A DNA stretch of 39,240 bases from Candidatus Olsenella stercoravium (GTDB taxonomy: Bacteria; Actinomycetota; Coriobacteriia; Coriobacteriales; Atopobiaceae): the NCBI GenBank assembly GCA_019116265.1, contig DXBZ01000043.1:1-39240 (forward strand), in the 5' to 3' direction. Under the pieces are notes generated by a model. That model was not told where the DNA came from. It worked only from the letters and a program-made list of their open reading frames with translations, and did no database searches. The position numbers and the translations under genes are program-made. Each line of letters starts with the position of its first letter. The stretch's first letter is position 1. Positions 8,574-17,288 of this stretch are shown piece after piece.

Positions 8574-9427
8574 CGGTGATAGCGGCCAACGCCGACCGCT
8601 ACCCGGTATCGGCGCGGTGCGAGATCCTCGGCGTGCCGCGCTCGACCTGCTGCTACCTCCGCTCGCGCCCGGGGCCCCCGCCCGCGCCGGACCCCGTCGA
8701 GCCCGACGTTCTCGCCGTCCACGCGGAGAGCAAGGGCAGGTACGGCGCGAGGAAGGTCAGGGCGTCGCTCGAGCGGCGCGGCGTCGTCGCGATCCGCAGG
8801 CGGATATCCCGCATCATGAGGGAGAACGGCCTCTCGAGCGCGTACGGGAGGAAGCGCTTCAAGGCGCACCCGGGCAAGCAGAACGGGGCGGAGCTGCCGA
8901 ACGTGCTCGACCGGTCCTTCGACGGGTGCGCTCCGCGCACGCACGTCTGCAGCGACCTCGCCTACGTGCGCGCCGGCGGCTCCCGGCGCCACGTCTGCCT
9001 GCTCGTCGACCTCTACAACAGGGAGATCGTCGGCCACTCGGCGGGAAGCAGCAAGGGGGCGAAGCTCGTCAAGGCGGCCTTCGCGACCCTGGAGTTCCCG
9101 ATCTCGGACATCGAGGTCTTCCACACCGACCGTGGCAGCGAGTTCGACAACGCCGAGATCGACCTCATGCTTGAGACGTTCGGCGTCGAGCGGTCGCTCT
9201 CCGCCAAGGGCTGCCCCTACGACAACGCGGCCGACGGGTCGACGAACAAGATACTCAAGGCGGAGCTGGTCTACAGGGACAGCTTCTCCGACCTCCGCGA
9301 CCTGCAGGCCAAGCTGTCCGACTACGTGCACCGGTGCAACAACATCAGGATCCACTCGACGCTCGGCTACATGAGCCCCGTCGAGTTCAGGAAGGCGGGG
9401 CTGATCCTGTCGAAACCGTCCAAATAA
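8570..9427 (+). pseudogene. IS3-family transposase OrfB, copy 2, DDE changed to DDG (probably inactive)
   Basis: VCSDLAYV and FHTDRGSEF retained, but YDNAADGSTNKILKAE where copy 1 has YDNAVVESTNRVLKRE. Confidence 0.8.
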
Positions 9428-9728
9428 GTGTTGCCAATCCAGAGCCTGTCGTTGAAGTTCATGGTCGTTCCTTTCGGTCGGTTCTGCAGTCCACACCGCG
9501 TGGGTGCAAGACCATGGAACCGCGCGACGGGCTCTGGCGCCACCGACGACGGTTGGCAATTTGTCAACCAAGGGAGGCATCGATGGGTTTCCAACTGCCC
9601 CATTATCCCATGAGCGTGGCTGGGGTCGCTATTCACCCGGCGCAACCGCAACAGCTTTTGTCATGGTGGCATCTGTTATCAAATGGCTACAATACATAGC
9701 AAATATCAACATATTGTTGGAGGTAACT

Positions 9729-9974
9729 ATGAGTTCACAGCTTGCGACGCGCGTGGAAGACGCTGAGGCGGAGCGCTTCCGCGAGACGACACGGCTTCTG
9801 GGCACCACGCCGGCAGATGCGATGCGCATCTTTGTGTCCGCCTTCAATGCTCATCGCGGATTTCCGTTTGAGGTGCGCTTGCCCGAGCCCAAGGTCGAGG
9901 CCTTCGCAACCGAGCGGGAGGCGGCAGACTTTTCCGACAGGCTTGCCCTGAGGATGATGAGCGATGCGCGGTGA
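9729..9974 (+). CDS. RelB/DinJ-family antitoxin
   Basis: MSSQLATRVEDAEAERFRETTRLLGTTPADAMRIFVSAFNAHRGFPFEVRLPEPK..., preceded by GGAGG; characteristic RelB/DinJ N-terminus. Confidence 0.82.
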   Translation: MSSQLATRVEDAEAERFRETTRLLGTTPADAMRIFVSAFNAHRGFPFEVRLPEPKVEAFATEREAADFSDRLALRMMSDAR

Positions 9975-10089
9975 GATTTGGACGATGCGCGATGATCTTT
10001 ACGCAAGCAAGGCACGGCTGGTCGTCATCGTGCAGAGCGACAGCATGAGCGGGTTCGACTCCGTTGCATCTCATAAGCTGTCGTCGTGA
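9964..10089 (+). pseudogene. Truncated MazF/PemK-type toxin remnant (41 aa)
   Basis: Start overlaps the antitoxin stop: MRGEIWTMRDDLYASKARLVVIVQSDSMSGFDSVASHKLSS*. The N-terminus resembles MazF/PemK (RGEIW...ARPVVIVQ...FDSV) then stops. Confidence 0.65.
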
Positions 10090-10108
10090 CGTATAGAGAT
10101 GGTGTCCC

Positions 10109-10492
10109 ATGGATTTCCAGAGCATAGACGCCCGGCTGATCTCGCGCCCCAGTGCCACCAAGGCCTTCCACGAGAAGTGGGGTTGGATGGTCTACTGGGT
10201 GGGCGGTAGGCAGTTCGCTTGCGAGTTCACGGCCTCCGCTGACGCCAAGGCACCCTACGCGGGACGTCACCTGCTGTCGCTCAAGTGCGACCCCGACCGC
10301 ATCCTCGAGCTGCGCGCTGAGTACCCGGGCGCGGTGCTGCCCGGCTACTACTCCGACGGGCGCATGTGGATCTCCGTCGACCTGGATGCCGATCTGCCCG
10401 AGGGCCTCGTGCTCGACCCGTGCGACATGAGCTACGACCTCGTTTTCTCCAAGTTGCCCAAGCGCGTTCAGTGGGAGGTTTCTGACGTGTAG
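10109..10492 (+). CDS. MmcQ/YjbR family DNA-binding-type protein
   Basis: FHEKWGWMVYWVGGRQFACEFTASADAKAPYAGRHLLSLKCDPDRILELRAEYPGAVLPGYYSDGRMWISVDLDADLPEGLVLDPCDMSYDLVFSKLPKR. Confidence 0.75.
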   Translation: MDFQSIDARLISRPSATKAFHEKWGWMVYWVGGRQFACEFTASADAKAPYAGRHLLSLKCDPDRILELRAEYPGAVLPGYYSDGRMWISVDLDADLPEGLVLDPCDMSYDLVFSKLPKRVQWEVSDV

Positions 10493-10574
10493 CGGCACGG
10501 CCTGCGCTGGCGACGGGGCGGTTGCCTGCAATGGGCGAGAGGAGCCCGTGCGAGAGGCACCCCGATGAATTGGC

Positions 10575-10923
10575 TTTCGTTCGTAGGAACGGGGACACAC
10601 GTCACCTGATGCCGTTCCAGCTCAATGCAGAAATCCAAGGCCATTGCATCCAGTTTGCGTGTAATGGCATTTCTCACCATCGTATAGGGGACGTCTGATT
10701 TGCTGTTCAGCGCGCCAACTGGAAATCTGCATCCAAACGAGATCGCCGACTTGCACGCTGGAAACACATCGAGGGGATGATAGCCCTTCGACGCGTTGGC
10801 AAACCTATCCATATTCGCGATGCCGCACAAATCTGCGCCGAGCGCAGACAAGATTTCCTTTACCCGTTTGCTGTCTATCGTACTGTTGCTCCGTAACCGC
10901 CACCTTGTCTTTGCCTGTTCCAT
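10575..10923 (-). pseudogene. Truncated epoxyqueuosine reductase-like (4Fe-4S) protein, N-terminal part only
   Basis: VKEILSALGADLCGIANMDRFANASKGYHPLDVFPACKSAISFGCRFPVGALNSKSDVPYTMVRNAITRKLDAMALDFCIELER; the C-terminal ferredoxin part is absent. Left boundary approximate. Confidence 0.65.
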
Positions 10924-10979
10924 ATCATATAGCAGATGCTGCGGACGGGCTCGCTCTGAGCTTCTGTCATGATAGCGAA

Positions 10980-11065
10980 TGCCGATTTCGGCTTCTGCCA
11001 TAAATTGGTTGATACCGATTTCGGTTTCCGCCATAATAAGGTGAATGCCGATTTCGGTATCCGCC
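10980..11065 (+). repeat. Three tandem ~33-bp repeats, each carrying CCGATTTCGG
   Basis: CCGATTTCGG (inverted CCGA..TCGG) at 10982-10991, 11015-11024 and 11048-11057, exact 33-bp period, directly upstream of the DUF4143 ATPase. Confidence 0.8.
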
Positions 11066-11081
11066 AGAATCGAGGTCGAGG

Positions 11082-12455
11082 ATGTATCGCAACGCCATGA
11101 TAAAGCTCCTCGCTTGGAGCGACAGCCCCCATCGCAAGCCGCTCATTGTCAACGGTGCCCGTCAGGTGGGAAAGACATGGCTCGTCCTTACTTTTGGGGC
11201 GAATCGCTACGATTCCGTTGCCCACGTCGTGTTCTTGGAGAACGAGGATATGAAACGGGCTTTCGCGGGAAGCCTCGATGCGGATCGCTTGCTTACCATC
11301 ATCGGCGCGGCGACGGGAACCAATCCCCGTGACGGTAGAACGCTCGTGTTTCTCGACGAGATTCAGGAGTGCCCGCGTGCCATCACCGCTTTGAAGATGT
11401 TCTGCGAGCGGCGGCCAGACGTGCCTGTTGTCGCAGCGGGATCCCTCCTCGGCGTGGCTCTCAACCGGGAACGTGAGAAGGTTGGGGACGGCACGTCGTG
11501 GCCCGTCGGGAAGGTCGATTACCTTGATCTGCATCCGCTCTCGTTCGACGAGTTCGTGCGCGAAATCGGCAACTCTGCACTTGCAGACGCGGTTTCCCAG
11601 GGTGACGCCGATCTCATCAGCGTCTTCTCCGAGCGTCTGACTGATCTTTTGCGCATCTACTACTACGTGGGAGGAATGCCCGAGGCGGTGTGCCGCTACA
11701 GCGAGACCGGGGATTTTGCGGCGGCACGGGCGGTGCAGCAGACGCTGCTTGCGGATTACGAGCATGACTTCTCGAAGCACGTCGAGAGTGCTCTCGAGGT
11801 GGAACGCATCCGTCAGACCTGGCATTCGGTGCCCGTTCAGCTTGCGCGGGAGAGCGACCTTCGTCGGTTCAGCTATGCATCCGTCCGAGAAGGCGGACGC
11901 GGGCGGGACTATCGAGATGCTGTCGCATGGCTTGTCGATGCTGGCCTGGTTACTAAGATTCCGCGTGTGACCAAACCGGGGATCCCGCTCAAAGGGTATG
12001 CCGACGAGATGTACTTCAAGCTCTACCTGCTTGACATCGGACTTCTGGGCGCGGCGACGGGGCTCGAGCCTCGCGTGCTCGTGGAGGGGAACCGGCTCTT
12101 CACTGAGTACAAGGGCGTCTATGCCGAGCAGTTCGTGTGCCAGCAGCTCGTGGCGGGCGGTGCGGTGCCGTACTACTGGTCGGCGGACGGCAAGCAGAAG
12201 AAGGGCGAGGTCGACTTCCTGCTCGAGGTTGCGGGGTGCCCCGTCCCTGTTGAGGTCAAGGCAGACGAGAACATCGCCGGGGGAAGCCTCGCCGCATTCG
12301 TGCGGGACTATGGGCTCGGGCGTGCTGCGCGCTTCTCGCTGCGCGGGCTGAAGAAACAGGACTGGCTGGTAAACGTGCCGCTCTACGCCGCCAATGCCTT
12401 TCCGGACATTCTTGAGCGGCCGAATATAAGCCACAATATGCCACTACGGACATAA
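11082..12455 (+). CDS. AAA_14 / DUF4143 ATPase
   Basis: KPLIVNGARQVGKTWLVLTFG (Walker A), TLVFLDEIQECPRAITALK (Walker B), VVAAGSLLGVAL, C-terminal KKGEVDFLLEVAGCPVPVEVKA. Confidence 0.92.
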   Translation: MYRNAMIKLLAWSDSPHRKPLIVNGARQVGKTWLVLTFGANRYDSVAHVVFLENEDMKRAFAGSLDADRLLTIIGAATGTNPRDGRTLVFLDEIQECPRAITALKMFCERRPDVPVVAAGSLLGVALNREREKVGDGTSWPVGKVDYLDLHPLSFDEFVREIGNSALADAVSQGDADLISVFSERLTDLLRIYYYVGGMPEAVCRYSETGDFAAARAVQQTLLADYEHDFSKHVESALEVERIRQTWHSVPVQLARESDLRRFSYASVREGGRGRDYRDAVAWLVDAGLVTKIPRVTKPGIPLKGYADEMYFKLYLLDIGLLGAATGLEPRVLVEGNRLFTEYKGVYAEQFVCQQLVAGGAVPYYWSADGKQKKGEVDFLLEVAGCPVPVEVKADENIAGGSLAAFVRDYGLGRAARFSLRGLKKQDWLVNVPLYAANAFPDILERPNISHNMPLRT

Positions 12456-12627
12456 TGGGGGCGCAGTTTGGATATGTGCGATTGCTCCGCCGGCGTCCAG
12501 GGTTGCCGACGGTTCCGGACGAAGGAGTCCTAGGATTCTGCTGAGTGCGGAGATACGCCGGCGCCCTGAACCGCGCCGACCAACACAGTTTGAGTTGTTG
12601 GAAGCCTGCCTCATCGCGCATATCTGA

Positions 12628-13728
12628 ACTGCACCGCCATTCATCCTCGTCGTTTTTTGCCCGTGTGCGCTCGTGCTCGCCACACCCACGGCCATCATGG
12701 CGGCGATCGGCAACGCCACCAGGCACGGCTTTCTGGTGCGTGAGGGGGACGCGCTCGAGCGCCTGGCGCAGGTCAGGCGCGTGTGCTTTGACAAGACAGG
12801 CACGCTCACCACGGGGGAGCCGCAGGTGGTTGCCGTGTGTGCGGGCGAGAAGGACGTGAGCGAGGACGCGTTGCTCACGGTTGCCGGCGCGGCCGAGAAG
12901 CGATCCGAGCACCCCCTCGGGCGCGCCATCGTGGCCGCGGCCACGGAGCGCGCCGGAGCGGCGCCGAAGGACCCGACGTCCTTTGCCATGGTGCCCGGTC
13001 GCGGCGTGGTGGCAGAGGTGGGCGGGCGCACGGTGTACGCCGGCAGTGCCGCGCTGGTGGCGGAGCACGGTCTGGCTATACCGGACGCACTGGGGAGGCG
13101 CGCGGACGCTGCGCGCGCCGAGGGGGCAACGATCACCTATCTCGGCTGGGGCGACGCGGCAGCGGGGTTCATCGCGCTCGCCGACCGCGTGTGCGAGAAC
13201 GCCACCGCTACGCTTTCGGCAGTGCGGGAGACGGGCGTGGAGCCGGTGCTCCTCACGGGGGACCACGAGGCGGCGGCCGCCCACGTGGCTGCCGAACTCG
13301 GCATCATCACCTACAAGGCCGCCTGCCTGCCCGAGGACAAGCTCTCCTTCATCGATGACTCGGAGCGCGCGGGCAAGGGAGTTTGTATGGTCGGCGACGG
13401 CGTCAACGACGCGCCTGCGCTCAAGCGCGCGCTCGTGGGCATCGCCATGGGCGGCATCGGCAGCGATATCGCCGTCGACGCGGCGGACATCGCACTCGTG
13501 AACGATGACATCGCCGAGCTACCGCACCTCCTGCGCCTCGCGCGCCGCATGATGACGACCATCAAGATCAACCTCACGTTCTCGATGACGCTCAACTTCA
13601 TCGCGATCGCGCTCGCCATCTCGGGCGTCCTGAACCCTGTGGTGGGCGCCCTCGTGCACAACGCGGGCTCGGTGCTCGTTATCGTCAACTCCGCGCTTCT
13701 ACTGGGATGGAAGCCGCGCGTTCGGTAA
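12628..13728 (+). pseudogene. P1B-type heavy-metal ATPase, 5'-truncated (CPC motif retained)
   Basis: In-frame TGA at 12625, then TAPPFILVVFCPCALVLATPTAIMAAIGNATRHG...DKTGTLTTGEP...GDGVNDAPALKRA; all N-terminal TM/actuator segments missing. Confidence 0.82.
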
Positions 13729-13805
13729 GGCTGCTAGGGGCGGTATTCGGCCTAGCGGCGAGCTTGATGATTGACGCTTACGAGGCGTCGCTGTAGAAGC
13801 ATCCG

Positions 13806-14687
13806 TTACCACCGGGCGAGAAACGCGAGCGTCTGGGTGAAGGCGTCCTCGCGGCTTTGCCGGCATGCTTCGGGGTGGGCGCGCTCGACGCGGAAGAGCT
13901 TGAGCGAGGGTGTCTCCATGGGCACGAGGATGTGGCTCGCGTACTCGTAGGAGCGTCGCGTGATCTCGAAGGGATGGGCGTGCTTGGCGAGGCACTGCTC
14001 GACGATCCGACAGGCCTCGTCGCTCGGCCACATGGCGTCATGCGAGGGGCTGGCGAGAAGGACGGGCCCGTTGATGCGCTCCACGGCAATCCAGGCCTCC
14101 TTGGGCGCGCGCTCGACGATCCGCTCGTAGACGAAGCGCATGTCGAGCTGGCGCTCGGTGACGATACGGCGGATGATGCCGAGGTAGGGGAGCCTCCCGC
14201 CGCCCCGCGCGCAGGGCACGGGCTCGCCGCGCCAGGTCCAGCTCGAGCGGTCGCTCAGACCCTTGCCGGCAAGGCTTTTGTTGCCGGTGATGCCCGGCAT
14301 GGCGCAGGCGAGCGGGGAGATGGCGACGACGCAGGTGATCTGAGGCATGAGCGAGGCGGCGAGAAGCGCCAGCTCGCCGCCCTTGGAGATGCCGTAGATC
14401 CCCACGCGGTCAAAGCCACGCTGCCGGAGATAGGCGACGGCACGTTCGATTGGCTCGATCGGCACCTCGATGAGCTCATCGGGGAGTCCCGGCACGTTCC
14501 AGTAGCACAGGCCGAGCGCCGCGATGCCCTCCCGTGCGAAACGCGCACCGAGGTTGCGCGGGATGTTCTCGTTGCCCTCGCTACCGCCGAGCACGATGAG
14601 AGCCTTGCCGGAGTACGCTTCGACGTGCCGCTCCGGCAAGTGGAGGAATCCGAAGAAGACGTCTTGCTCGACGGTGAACCGTTCCAT
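13806..14687 (-). CDS. Acyl-CoA thioester hydrolase/BAAT C-terminal-like alpha/beta hydrolase
   Basis: ALIVLGGSEGNENIP..., GIYGISKGGELALLAAS (nucleophile elbow), INGPVLLASPSHDAMWPS. Confidence 0.8.
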   Translation of the reverse strand: MERFTVEQDVFFGFLHLPERHVEAYSGKALIVLGGSEGNENIPRNLGARFAREGIAALGLCYWNVPGLPDELIEVPIEPIERAVAYLRQRGFDRVGIYGISKGGELALLAASLMPQITCVVAISPLACAMPGITGNKSLAGKGLSDRSSWTWRGEPVPCARGGGRLPYLGIIRRIVTERQLDMRFVYERIVERAPKEAWIAVERINGPVLLASPSHDAMWPSDEACRIVEQCLAKHAHPFEITRRSYEYASHILVPMETPSLKLFRVERAHPEACRQSREDAFTQTLAFLARW

Positions 14688-14735
14688 GTCTCCACTTCCC
14701 AGCGACAGGCCCCACAGCGGACCGATTGATGCTTC

Positions 14736-16811
14736 CTAGAGACGTCGAGCGCTTTCTGCGGCCAGCGCGATGGTGGTGCCGTTGTGCAGGAGCGCCGAGG
14801 TCTGGGGTCGGATGATGCCGACGATTCCCGCAGCGAGAAGCGCCGAGTTGATGCCCATAACCGCGGTGAACGAGCGGTCGAGGCGCCCCATGAGGGAGCG
14901 GCTGAGCGCGTGCAGGCGCACGATGGCGTCGAGCCCGCCCGCGGCGAGCGTGACGTCGGCGACCTCCTGCGCGATGGCGGTGCCCGTGCCCATGGCGATG
15001 CCCACATCGGCGGCGGAGAGCGCCGGCGCGTCGTTAACGCCGTCACCCACCATGACGACGCGTTGCCCGCGAGCCACGAGCGCCTCCACGTAGGCATGCT
15101 TGTCCTCGGGGAGCAGGTCAGCCCGGTACTCGGTGATGCCCGCCTCGGCGGCGATGCGTGCGGCGGTGCGCTCGTTATCGCCGGTGAGCATGATGATGTG
15201 GTCGATGCCCTGCGAGCGAAGTGCCGCAATTGCCTCGGGCACTCCTGCCTTTAAGGGATCTTCGATGCCGAGCACGCCCACCAGCTTTCCGTCTTGGGCG
15301 AGGTAGAGCGGTGAGAGGCCTTCGAGGTCGCCGTTGATGCGCGCCTCTGCCTCGGGGGCGACTTCGACGTGCTCGTCCTCCATCACGAAGTGGCGACTAC
15401 CGATGACGATGCGCTTGCCATCGAGCGCCGATGCGATGCCGTGCGCCACGATATAGGCGACCTCGGCATGGCGTTCGCGATGCTCGAGGCCGCGCGCGGC
15501 GGCGGCCGCCACCACGGCGCGCGCCACGGGATGCGGGAAATGCTCCTCCAGGCAGGCCGAGGTGCGCAGCACCTCGTCCTCGGTCCAATCGGGCACGAGG
15601 GCGAGCACGCGCGCGACCCGGGGCGTCGCCTCGGTGAGCGTTCCCGTCTTATCGAACACGATGGTGTCGGCGGCGGCGATGGCCTCGAAATGCTTGGCAC
15701 CCTTGACGGCCATGCCCTCGTGCGCGCTCTGGCTCATGGCGGCGAGCACGCTGATGGACGACGTGAGCCTGAGGGCGCAGGAGTAGTCGACCATGAGGGC
15801 GGCCGATGTCTTGGCAAGGCTTTTCGTGGTCGCCGCCACAAGCCCTGCAAGCAGGAAGTTCCACGGCACGAAGCGGTCCGCGAGGTGCTCGCGGCGCGTC
15901 TGGATCTCGCTTTTGAGCTGCTCTGTTGCCTCGACGAGGCTCACGATGGAGCGGAGCTTGGTCGAGGCGGGCTCGGCGCCCACGCGGATGACGATCTCGC
16001 CCTCTTCTACCGCGGTGCCGGCAAAGACGTCGTCGCCGGCCATGCGCTCCACGGCGAGCGGCTCGCCGGTGAGCGCCGCCTGATTGACCATGGCCTCCCC
16101 GCGTACCACCACGCCGTCGACGCACACGGGCATACCGGTGCGCGCCACGACGAGGTCGCCCGTGCGGAGGCTCTGGGCGGGCACGGTGACCTCCTCGCCG
16201 TCCTCGAGGCGACGCGCGCTTTGGGGGATGGCCATGAGAGAGCTGATGAGCTCGTGCTCGGAGCGCGTGCGGGTGGCGTCCTCGAGAGCCTCGCCCAGAT
16301 CGAGCAAGAACATGGTGCTTGCCGCGGTCTTTGGGTCGCGCTTGGCAAACGAGAGGCCGATGGCCGAGGCGTCGAGCACCGGCACGTCGAGACGCCCGCG
16401 CCTGAGCGAGGCGAGGCCGGCGCGCAGGAACCCGAGGTAGTGAAGCCCGGCCCATACCGCGCGCAGCGCGGGAGGGAGGAGCCAGCGGCGGATCAGGTGG
16501 TTGCCCACGAGGCGGACGATGCTGCGCGCAACGGGCGCGCCCACGGGCACGAGCGCCGCAGGCGTCTGGACGCTCGTCTTTTCGAGCTGGGGGAGTGCGA
16601 GCGCATCCAGTCGATCAAACAGGGCCGTCCTTGCGGGAGCGTCGCGATACCAGACGGCAACCGAGCGGATGCGAGGATAGGCGCGCACGCGCTCGACGCC
16701 CGCCCAAGAGGAGAGCGTCGTCTCGAGAGCGACGACGTCGGATGCGACAAGACGCTCGATGAGCGTCAGGCGCACTCGCCCCGGCACCTCATGTTCGATG
16801 GCGTATCGCAC
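14736..16811 (-). CDS. Heavy-metal-translocating P-type ATPase (non-CPx, 'YSCAL' TM motif)
   Basis: NQAALTGEPLAVERM, VFDKTGTLTEATP, LTGDNERTA, MVGDGVNDAPALSAADVGIAMGTGTAIAQE; TM motif VDYSCALRLTSSISVLAAM. Confidence 0.9.
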   Translation of the reverse strand: MRYAIEHEVPGRVRLTLIERLVASDVVALETTLSSWAGVERVRAYPRIRSVAVWYRDAPARTALFDRLDALALPQLEKTSVQTPAALVPVGAPVARSIVRLVGNHLIRRWLLPPALRAVWAGLHYLGFLRAGLASLRRGRLDVPVLDASAIGLSFAKRDPKTAASTMFLLDLGEALEDATRTRSEHELISSLMAIPQSARRLEDGEEVTVPAQSLRTGDLVVARTGMPVCVDGVVVRGEAMVNQAALTGEPLAVERMAGDDVFAGTAVEEGEIVIRVGAEPASTKLRSIVSLVEATEQLKSEIQTRREHLADRFVPWNFLLAGLVAATTKSLAKTSAALMVDYSCALRLTSSISVLAAMSQSAHEGMAVKGAKHFEAIAAADTIVFDKTGTLTEATPRVARVLALVPDWTEDEVLRTSACLEEHFPHPVARAVVAAAAARGLEHRERHAEVAYIVAHGIASALDGKRIVIGSRHFVMEDEHVEVAPEAEARINGDLEGLSPLYLAQDGKLVGVLGIEDPLKAGVPEAIAALRSQGIDHIIMLTGDNERTAARIAAEAGITEYRADLLPEDKHAYVEALVARGQRVVMVGDGVNDAPALSAADVGIAMGTGTAIAQEVADVTLAAGGLDAIVRLHALSRSLMGRLDRSFTAVMGINSALLAAGIVGIIRPQTSALLHNGTTIALAAESARRL

Positions 16812-16819
16812 GGTCGCGC

Positions 16820-17137
16820 CTACGCCTCAGCAGGAGCGGGCTCGACGGGCTCGGCTGCGTCGGTTGCTTTGGACGTTTCCTGGTCCTCGTCATCCTCGGT
16901 GTCGTAGACGGTCTCGTTAAGGTACGTGGCCTCGGCGACGATGTCATCCATCTCGGCGCGGGTGCGCTCGATGGCATCCTCGCAGGCGCGCTTGGCGCGC
17001 AGGCCCGCCGCGACGGCCTCGACGTAGAGGCGCTTGGCCGCGTCGCTCGTGAGCACCTTGCCGCCGACCGACCCGATCAACACCCCCGCGCCCAAAAGCA
17101 GGCCGTGCGTTCCCTTGAGAAAACCTAGAGCACTCAT
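16820..17137 (-). CDS. DUF6110-like small membrane-associated protein
   Basis: MSALGFLKGTHGLLLGAGVLIGSVGGKVLTSDAAKRLYVEAVAAGLRAKRACEDAIERTRAEMDDIVAEA; immediately upstream of the P-type ATPase. Confidence 0.7.
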   Translation of the reverse strand: MSALGFLKGTHGLLLGAGVLIGSVGGKVLTSDAAKRLYVEAVAAGLRAKRACEDAIERTRAEMDDIVAEATYLNETVYDTEDDEDQETSKATDAAEPVEPAPAEA

Positions 17138-17261
17138 GTCGAACTCCCTCCGTCGCGCACAAAAGTACGCCTTGGTGAACAGTTTCAAGTCAACTGTAGC
17201 TCACATTTGAGGAATGGTCGGCGTGTTTTCCGCAAGGGGTCAAATGGGGACTGTCCCGTAT

Positions 17262-17287
17262 GCGCAAAAGGGACATCCCTTTTGCGC
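17262..17287. repeat. Perfect 12-bp inverted repeat (GCGCAAAAGGGA-CA-TCCCTTTTGCGC)
   Basis: Directly visible; 1 nt from the stop codon of the minus-strand CDS 17289-17936. Confidence 0.85.
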
Positions 17288-17288
17288 G

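Larger units (their letters stand above)
8231..9441 (+). mobile_element. IS3-family insertion sequence, copy 2 (transposase lacks catalytic Glu)
   Basis: Termini TGGATTGGCTACACTAGGTTGGACAG (left) and, reverse complement of right end, TGGATTGGCAACACTTATTTGGACGG; orfA 8286-8573, orfB 8570-9427. Confidence 0.88.

Noticed and set aside
8348-9580. 410-aa minus-strand ORF over IS3 copy 2
   Set aside because: Antisense to transposase genes with clear homology on the plus strand.
10585-10610. GAACGGGGACACACGTCACC as a possible further copy of the GGGGAC-type repeat
   Set aside because: On the minus strand it reads in frame as part of the epoxyqueuosine-reductase-like fragment (HQVTCVPVPTNE), so the resemblance is probably coincidental.
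10960-11065. CRISPR-like array suggested by the 33-bp periodic repeats
   Set aside because: Only three units, no distinct repeat/spacer partition, no cas genes; better described as tandem repeats.
10875-12434. 519-aa minus-strand ORF
   Set aside because: Antisense to the DUF4143 ATPase; low-complexity HEH/RRR-type translation.
15369-16907. 512-aa plus-strand ORF
   Set aside because: Antisense shadow of the P-type ATPase 14736-16811; no recognisable domain.
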